Assembly: GCF_009389715.1 (NCBI RefSeq)
Contig: NC_052399.1
Span: 13,333,646 to 13,397,645, forward strand
Length of the DNA stretch: 64,000 bases
Direction of reading: 5' to 3'
Source of the DNA: Phoenix dactylifera
Lineage: Eukaryota > Streptophyta > Magnoliopsida > Arecales > Arecaceae
The notes beneath the pieces are model-generated. The model saw only the letters and a list, made by a program, of their open reading frames with translations. It was not told the DNA's origin and did no database searches. Positions 58,501 through 64,000 of this stretch are shown here, piece by piece (positions within the stretch are counted from its first letter, which is position 1; each line of letters begins with the position of its first letter). The translations under genes were made by a program, and so were the position numbers.

Positions 58501-61329
58501 ACCTGGAGCTACGCAAACCCAAAAAATTCTAGGGTTTCCTTTTCCCTCTTCCTTTGAAGCAAAGAAACACAAGCCATGCCAATCTCTACCATATGCTCCG
58601 ATGGTCCATCCTGTCGGTTTGATGGAGGCAGTGGAGGGAAGGAGCAGTGGCAAAGCTATGGAGGTGGCATCACTGAGTCTAGGAAGAAGGTATGTTCTCT
58701 TCCTCTTTTGGTTTGATGCAGCAACGACAAGGCTAAATCCAGTTGGGGAAGAGGTACCATGGCCAAAGCTTTGCGGAAGTGACATCACCAAATCCACTGG
58801 GAACAAAGGCGCACAACCAAAACTATTGAGACAAAGGTTGCATAGCCAAATCTAGTCAAGATGAAGATTGCACAACTAAATTTGGCCAAGATAGAAGTTA
58901 CATGACCCCATGTTCTAGTTTTAGGTTGTGCAACTATATCCAAGAGAGAAATGAGAGGCTCTATAAGAATAAGCGGTGGTCACATAGGTGCTTGCTTAAT
59001 TAGGGAAGAAAGGGACCAGGGTGGTTAGTTGACCGATCCATGGTTGATCCACAATCGAATCGAGACCTGGTGCTTGGTCACCATCGCAATTTATTCTAGT
59101 CATTGGGTTCAAAACTTTGGGTTGAGAGACTTGGAGATAGAAGAAGAATAAGGAAGGCAAGAATGTTAAGAGTCCCCCGTTTACAAAGGTAGGAGAGATT
59201 GGAACAGAGAAGAGAAACATAAAAAAAGAGATCTCTCCAGCCCCACTATTTTAATCTATCATAGTGGAGAGACATGGAGAGAAGAGAAAGGAACATCCTA
59301 TGTGTAATTTGTAATTTCCTTTTCTGCCACAAAAATCAAGTTTCCTCTATTGTTTTCCCCTTTCACATCCAAATAACAGAAGTGGCATTCACTTCCTTTT
59401 CTTCTCTTTTTCTTCTCTCTAGTTTGTGCTCTTTTTTCTCCATTACCTATCCAAATAAATTGTTAGTTGAGGAGTTAATATGTTGTTCCCGTTGGTAGTT
59501 GCTGCCATGCATAATTATTGATAGCTATTTGTCTATTTCCACAAACAACTTTCCTAAGTAGTAATTTCCATGGACAACTTCTACTTATGACTTTCGTAGT
59601 ATGAGCAGCAGTTTTTGGTCAATTCATCATTCAACCAGTCATCTTAGTTGGTCTATAGCTGGTTTCAAAATAGTCAAAACATAACCACATAACTTGTTCA
59701 TAAACTAGATTAATAACTATAAGTCATTATTATTTTTTTCTAAGAAAAGTAAAGGATCTATTTGGTTGCAGATTGAATTTCCGTATTATTAGAATTAGTT
59801 TTGCAGCAAAAATAATCTTTTACATGTAGCAAAACCCAGTTGCCATAATTTGAGTTGCATTTGCTTCAACTACATGTAATGAGACAGCCCTTTAATAAAA
59901 ATTCTATAAATTGAATAGACAACAACACAAAATTAGTTTAACACCTAAACATTATTTGTGGAATGGATCTATAGCGATGTTTCAAACAATGGATTGACAT
60001 CAAACATCAGAAATTCATGACTCTTCAAGATAAAGGTAAGGCCTGAGAATGGAAACTTGACATGTACAAAACAGTAGATAAGGATTTGAAACTGGTTCAA
60101 TAATTGGAAAGTTGGATTATGCAGAAAGCCTGTTACTAAAAGTCAGCTCAAAGAAAGTGGTGATGATTAGCAAATGCTTCCGCATTTTGTTATGACAGCT
60201 GCAATTTCTTTCTCCATGAATGGCAGCAAATATGATAGTAGCAAGGATCCAGCGATAACTAGAAGGGTACTCCAGTATGGAGTTCAACATAAACTTTACT
60301 AGAACAGTCATGCTTAAAAAAGGTATGTCTCATAACATTTTGCTAGTTGTAGATGGTAACTTATAGATGAGTGTTTACGAACATGGTATCAAAGACTGAT
60401 GTTCGCAAGCTTTCTGGCTTCACTTTGAGGTTTTCAAAGTTTATTCTCTATTCTTGTTTCTTTACTCCAAAAATTCCAGAATTTTTGATATTGAGATGTA
60501 GTACATGGAGATGTTGCATAGCTGAAGAGAGGGATCAAAAAACATAGTTAAACAGAGAGGTTAGGTCATCGGCTCCTTAAAAAGGGAAAAAAAAAGGTTG
60601 AAGACCTGAAGTTATATTTTAGAGGCCACGCGTCCAGGGAAATTTGATTTTCGATAGCAGAAACAAACACACATTTTCTTTTTAAATATAATATGATTTC
60701 TAAACAGCACAAGAAAAACATGGAATTATAATGATTTACTAAAGAACTCAAACACACTCTGAATTCTTATCAGTATGTAATTCAATGAACCAAGGTAAAA
60801 CCTAGATACATGTTTGATGTTTCCCATAAACAAATGATCATGGGCTAACAATCATCGTACATAGGTCTATCAGCAAAACAAAGGAGTAAAAACAGTTGCA
60901 TAATGACAATATCCAGCAACCACGGCACAATTTACAGCAAGAAACGACCAAGAGTCAAAATTTAATGATTAGCATGATATTGAAAAATTATAAAAACAAA
61001 AATCTGATATTATAGAACAACATCTAGACTTGGAAAATAAAACGTATAACTCCAAATTCACAACAAACCAAATCAAAGACCACTAATAAACAAGAAGGAA
61101 CCGAACTTTCCCACAGAAATAAAAGCACCGAGACAAGCTCACCATTATAACCGCATTCCAGAAGCATCCGCTCCAAAACCTTCAAGCAGGTGGTGTCGTC
61201 GTCCACCACAATAACCCTCATCCCCATCGGGAAATCCTTCGGCATCGGCTCCTTCACCTCGGACGACGACCTCCCGTAAAGGTTCCCCATGCTCATGCTC
61301 GACAGCGGCATCTGCTGCACCTTCGCCAT
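46502..61329 (-). CDS. Type-B response regulator (ARR1/ARR2-group transcription factor)
   Basis: Five coding exons on the minus strand, in phase: 61329-61143, 52420-52268, 52190-51795, 51572-51496, 47923-46502; 2235 nt, 744 aa. The start [11 protein letters not shown] follows a good context; the upstream open frame is probably 5' leader. The receiver domain (about 37-155) has acidic residues Asp43-45, phospho-acceptor Asp89 in [11 protein letters not shown] and Lys138 in LAKP. A basic/acidic linker precedes the GARP DNA-binding domain (about 221-281), with [35 protein letters not shown] and KFRLYLKRL. The Gln/Ser/Asn-rich C-terminal part is typical of the transactivation region. It acts in the nucleus at the end of the cytokinin His-Asp phosphorelay. 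DRAVPKR replaces the more usual DKAVPK. No stops or frameshifts. It ends FFGFNGDP; a further 3' coding exon cannot be fully excluded. Confidence 0.93.
47924..51495 (-). other. Intron 4 of the response regulator (3.6 kb)
   Basis: Lies between the SHLQ and KFRLYLKRL codons. It is AT-rich. On the minus strand near 49945-49805 it contains a CTGTTGTATTC duplicate, CAATAAATTGG and GGCTCCAGCCCTCG, which looks like the 3' end of a retroposon (LINE-type). No other gene is seen. Confidence 0.65.
49805..49945 (-). mobile_element. Possible LINE 3' end
   Basis: On the minus strand: two GGCTGTTGTATTCTTT-like segments about 60 bases apart, then CAATAAATTGGTGGCTCCAG. It resembles the 3' tail of a plant retroposon with a polyadenylation-like signal. 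No coding sequence supports it. Confidence 0.3.
51741..51784 (+). repeat. 26-bp tandem duplication next to a splice donor
   Basis: ATAATAAAGGGTTGTAAG occurs at 51741-51758 and 51767-51784, period 26, within intron 3 of the response regulator, only about 10 bases from the exon 3 donor at 51794. Confidence 0.9.
55400..55680. repeat. Dispersed GTAC-rich repeat, copy 3
   Basis: Rich in TACCATACCGTACTAG, CATACCGAGATGTATCG, TTGTACCGTACTAAACGG and GGTATGGTATC motifs. It shares the GTACCGTAC/CGGTAT character of the sites at 18570 and 39940 but lacks their GA block and CTGTTTCGAA core, so it may be a related or partial copy. Confidence 0.35.
56340..57020. repeat. Inverted plus tandem repeat block, unit about 125 bp
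   Basis: On the minus strand at about 56490-56365 a unit reads GTTTCAAAGGTGGAGGTTTG, GGAAGGAAGATATGG and TTGGCAAGAAG, then a T-rich tract. The same unit appears on the plus strand at about 56690-56835 (GTTTCAAAGGGGGAGACTTC, GGAGATATAGTGGGCAAG, T-rich tract) and at about 56836-56965 (GTTCCAAAGAGTAGGCTTC, GGAAGGTATGGTGG, T-rich tract). A further partial unit may start near 56988. The block lies in intron 1 of the response regulator. Confidence 0.7.
58803..58905 (+). repeat. Degenerate 31-bp minisatellite
   Basis: Three to four diverged units of the form AAGGTTGCATAGCCAAATCT then a short CAAG end, with starts near 58805, 58833, 58864 and 58895. Confidence 0.6.
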
Positions 61330-61730
61330 CTCCGCACCCCCTCCTCTTAAAAAAAGAAAGAAGAAGAATAAAAAATTATTAAAAAAAAACTTTAAACCTA
61401 TAAACCACCTCAAACCCACACCAGAACTCTTCCCAGCGCTCCAACCCCGGTCTCTCCGATCAAAGCTCCACCGACCTTCCCGCCGATCTCCCACCAGATC
61501 CCCACTCCGAAGCCCTCCTCCGCCACAAGAACCCGCCGGAGAAGCCAATAGAAGGCTCAATTCCGGACGGATCCGCTGCGAGATCAAGAACCAACTCCCC
61601 TCCCTCCGGCCGCCCCCGGGATTGCCTCCTCTCGATATCGCCGAAGCCTGGCTCGAAGAGGGAAGAGAAAGAGAGGAAGAAAGAATGCAGCAAAAACTGT
61701 CCTTTTGGCGTCTCTCTCTTTTATATTTTT
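61330..61730 (-). promoter_or_regulatory. 5' leader and TATA box of the response regulator
   Basis: Upstream of the ATG on the minus strand. AATATAAAAGAGAGAGACGC at about 61726-61707 gives a good TATA box, which would place the transcription start near 61690 and the 5' leader at about 360 bases. The leader is GC-rich close to the TATA box and has an AT-rich stretch nearer the ATG. The GC-rich plus-strand frame here (61289-61894) is only its complement. Confidence 0.55.
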
Positions 61731-63130
61731 CCTCCGAGAAGATCGACGAAGAGTTTATATCTGGTCAGAATGGAAGTGGGAGAGGGCAACAGCACAGGGG
61801 GTTGAATCTTTTGGATGATTTCCCGTTTCCAAAATTAGGACCGGTGGCCGAGACTCACGTCACAAGGGAAAAGTTTTTTTTTTTTTTTTTTTAAGGAAAG
61901 ACATGTATCTGGACTTAATTTAAAGGCCAGCGGGAGCTCACCTCGGCACCAAGATGGCGGAAGCCACTTCAGAGAGAGAACTACCGGGCTCTCCCTCAGA
62001 CTATTTCCAGCGAACCAAACAAGCCCTCGTCCTTTTGGTGATAACCAATATAGTCCTTGCCAAGGGACTGCTAGGGACCCAAATGCAATAGTTTGAGGGG
62101 CAGCAGCAGAAATGGAAGGTCCTGAGGAACTTGCCTTCAACTTTTGGCCAGAGTTTGTTTGGGCCACTCAGTGTGGTTAGTGTGAGCTGATTCGATGGAT
62201 TGTGTTGTCTGGATAGGCGTGTAATAAATTTGGAATCAATGTTAAAGGGGAAGAGTAATGGAGGTTGGATAATTTGGAAATGTAGGATGTATTTAAAGTT
62301 TGTAAAGGTGGAGAGATGGGTTGGCACTTTAAATGTTATGTTTTGCGAGGGAGGGAATTAATGGAGGTCTTTTGGCCACTTCTTTTTAATTTTTGCCTCG
62401 TGAGTTATCGCTTGGGAAGTGCATGGGGAGTTAAGACATTGAAGGAAAGTCTTTAGGGCATTTGCTTTTAATATTTTGCCTTTTTCACCTGCAGATTTTT
62501 ACAATAATGGGTTTGTAACGTTTGATTGATTGGATTTGACCGGGTTGTGCTGTCTTGGATAGATTTGCTACAAATTTAGGATGAATAATTAATGGAGGTG
62601 AAGTGGGTGAAGAGTTGTTCTTGGGGGGCTGTTTACTTATTTTGGAAAATGTTAAACTAATAGCAGTACTAGCTATTTATCCTTAAGAATTAAATTTTGC
62701 AACTGTTTTAGATCTAAAGTTCCCTATGGTTTGGTGGGAATCCCTTAAAAATAAAAATTATGGGACACTACCTTTAATTCTTAAGGGTTGTTTGTATGAG
62801 TTGCTGCTTCTTTAGTATTACCATTTGTTTTTTTTAATTATTATTTTAAAAAAATAGCATCTTATGGCTAAAATTTCACTTGATTAGTTGAGATTTCTTT
62901 GAGTTTGTATTGAATATATATAGAATATACAAGAGTAATTATAGATGAAAAATTAGGAGAAAATTACAGCAGTAATTCAATTTCAAAATTTTAATTTGAA
63001 TGTGAATAGAGAAAAAAATAGAAAAGAAAAAAATAGAAGATTATAATAATAATTTGAATTCGAAAATTAAATTTGAATAGAGAGTTTAAGGTACATTATT
63101 ATTTTCCTCAAACTGAGTATTTGGTTGAAT
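61731..63130. other. Upstream intergenic region of the response regulator
   Basis: Contains a T16 tract near 61875-61892 and GCGAACCAAACAAGCCCTC near 62009-62028, which resembles one end of a GGGCTCGTTTGGTT-type MITE; no partner end was found. The rest is AT-rich sequence without a recognisable gene. Confidence 0.5.
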
Positions 63131-63134
63131 GTAA

Positions 63135-63495
63135 AGCTTAGACTATAAAAACCGAATGCGATTGGAGTAAAGACTTTTGGTGAAGATGTCAGCGATTTGG
63201 TCTGCAAAAGAGATGAATTTGACATCCAAAAGCTTACAACCTACCAATTCTCAGATATAGTGATAGTCGATCTCGATATGTTTAGTTCTTGCATGAAAAA
63301 CTGGATTAAAGATGAGAGAGATGGCAAAAATGTTGTCGCGCCATATTAAAAGAATAGAGTAGAGAGGAATATCTAATTCACGCATAAGAGAATATAACCA
63401 TTATAGTTCAGCAGCAATTTGGGCAAGGCATCGATACTCCGCTTTAGTAGATGATCAAGCAACTATTTGCTTTTTAGCTCTCCAAGAAATAAAGT
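63135..63495 (-). pseudogene. Ty1/copia RNase H fragment
   Basis: One minus-strand frame reads ISWRAKKQIVA, SSTKAEYRCLAQIAAEL, WLYSLMRELDIPL, NPVFHARTKHIEIDYHYI and ADIFTKSL, the standard end of a Ty1/copia polyprotein. It is interrupted by three in-frame stops; two of them (before SSTKAEY and before ELVGCK) are TGA where the family usually has arginine. Reverse transcriptase is not visible upstream of it (beyond 63500), so it is a truncated, decayed fragment. Confidence 0.88.
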
Positions 63496-63499
63496 TCTT

Positions 63500-64000
63500 T
63501 CATTCCAGGTGACCTCCTCGAAATATCAACTAATTAAGGAAGAGAAGGTATATAATTCACTTTTTCTCTTTATTTCACTAATGAAAAATTAGAGATAAAA
63601 TTAGAATACCAGAGGAGGAAGATCACCATATATAACACAAAATTTTTCCTTCAATTCTTTCTAGTCGAGCTTCTCCTGACTGAGGGTCGAACCTATACTA
63701 ACCTCAACCTAGGAATGCTTGTTTCACTTCCTTGACATAGCCAATTTAGATACTCCATCCCGATATTGACCTAACATGGTTTAGCAATTCAGAAAGGTCT
63801 CATCAGTTTTCTCCTCATATGGCTCGAGAAAAAAGGATTCTAAATTTTTGTATAAGTATATAATGGCAAACGGATCCATAAAATCATGAATTAGACTATG
63901 ATTTGAGTCATTTTTTTATTCTTCCTTGCTCCTCAATCTTTCGTCACAATCCAGTTGAGATATAGATATGGATCCAAAGAGGTCACAAAGTAGCAAATAA
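63500..64000. other. End of window, no gene recognised
   Basis: AT-rich sequence next to the copia fragment. I see no continuation of the polymerase here and no LTR boundary. Confidence 0.5.

Larger units (their letters stand above)
52421..61142 (-). other. Intron 1 of the response regulator (8.7 kb)
   Basis: Splits the receiver domain after GYN and resumes with [11 protein letters not shown]. It contains a GTAC-rich dispersed repeat (55400-55680), a GC-richer composite repeat block (about 55800-57650), a 31-bp minisatellite (58803-58905) and AT-rich filler. None of the short open frames resembles a protein I recognise. Confidence 0.75.

Noticed and set aside
61330..61587. Start of the response regulator at an upstream in-frame ATG (61587)
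   Set aside because: The extra segment includes a Phe-rich run and has no counterpart in the family; the ATG at 61329 precedes the conserved receiver domain by a normal distance.
61289..61894. 201-codon plus-strand frame
   Set aside because: Complement of the GC-rich 5' leader and first exon of the minus-strand response regulator; Pro/Arg-rich with no family motif.

Overview
The window is plant nuclear DNA, almost certainly from a monocot. The first exons of its genes are strongly GC-rich and grade to lower GC downstream, introns are AT-rich GT-AG introns of up to 8.7 kb, and much of the rest is retrotransposon, SINE, MITE and microsatellite sequence. A palm-like genome is my guess from the mix of a long-LTR Tekay element and GGGCTCGTTTGGTT-type MITEs, but nothing here proves the genus.

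Layout. (1) 1-1299: flank with no recognised gene, then a 100-base N gap. (2) 1400-10665: a Ty3/gypsy chromovirus (Tekay/Del type) with LTRs of about 2.95 kb. The left part of its 5' LTR lies in the gap, and its gag-pol is broken by many small frameshifts. (3) 10981-23187 (+): the complete five-exon nuclear gene for the 75-kDa subunit of mitochondrial complex I, predicted at 748 aa; the retroelement ends only 315 bases before its start codon. (4) 23188-34150: gene-poor DNA with microsatellites and a decayed tandem repeat. (5) 34757-37508 (+): a complete three-exon class II trehalose-phosphate synthase gene of TPS6 type, predicted at 856 aa. (6) 37509-46501: intergenic DNA with a well-preserved MITE, a LINE remnant and a tRNA-derived SINE. 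(7) 61329-46502 (-): a type-B response regulator gene in five coding exons, predicted at 744 aa, with an 8.7-kb first intron full of repeats. (8) 61330-64000: its promoter side, then intergenic DNA ending in a decayed Ty1/copia RNase H fragment.

The three host genes are functionally unrelated: respiration, trehalose-6-phosphate/sugar signalling, and cytokinin phosphorelay output. There is no operon-like or clustered pathway organisation, and I see no undescribed multi-gene system. The more interesting material is in the repeats: the 31-bp array inside the LTRs, the single-base frameshifts in an element with nearly identical LTRs, a GC-core element with AT-rich inverted ends in a complex I intron, an inverted-plus-tandem 125-bp repeat block in the response-regulator intron, and a dispersed GTAC-rich repeat seen at about three sites. 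All exon coordinates were read by eye from reading frame, splice sites and family conservation; no alignment program was run.
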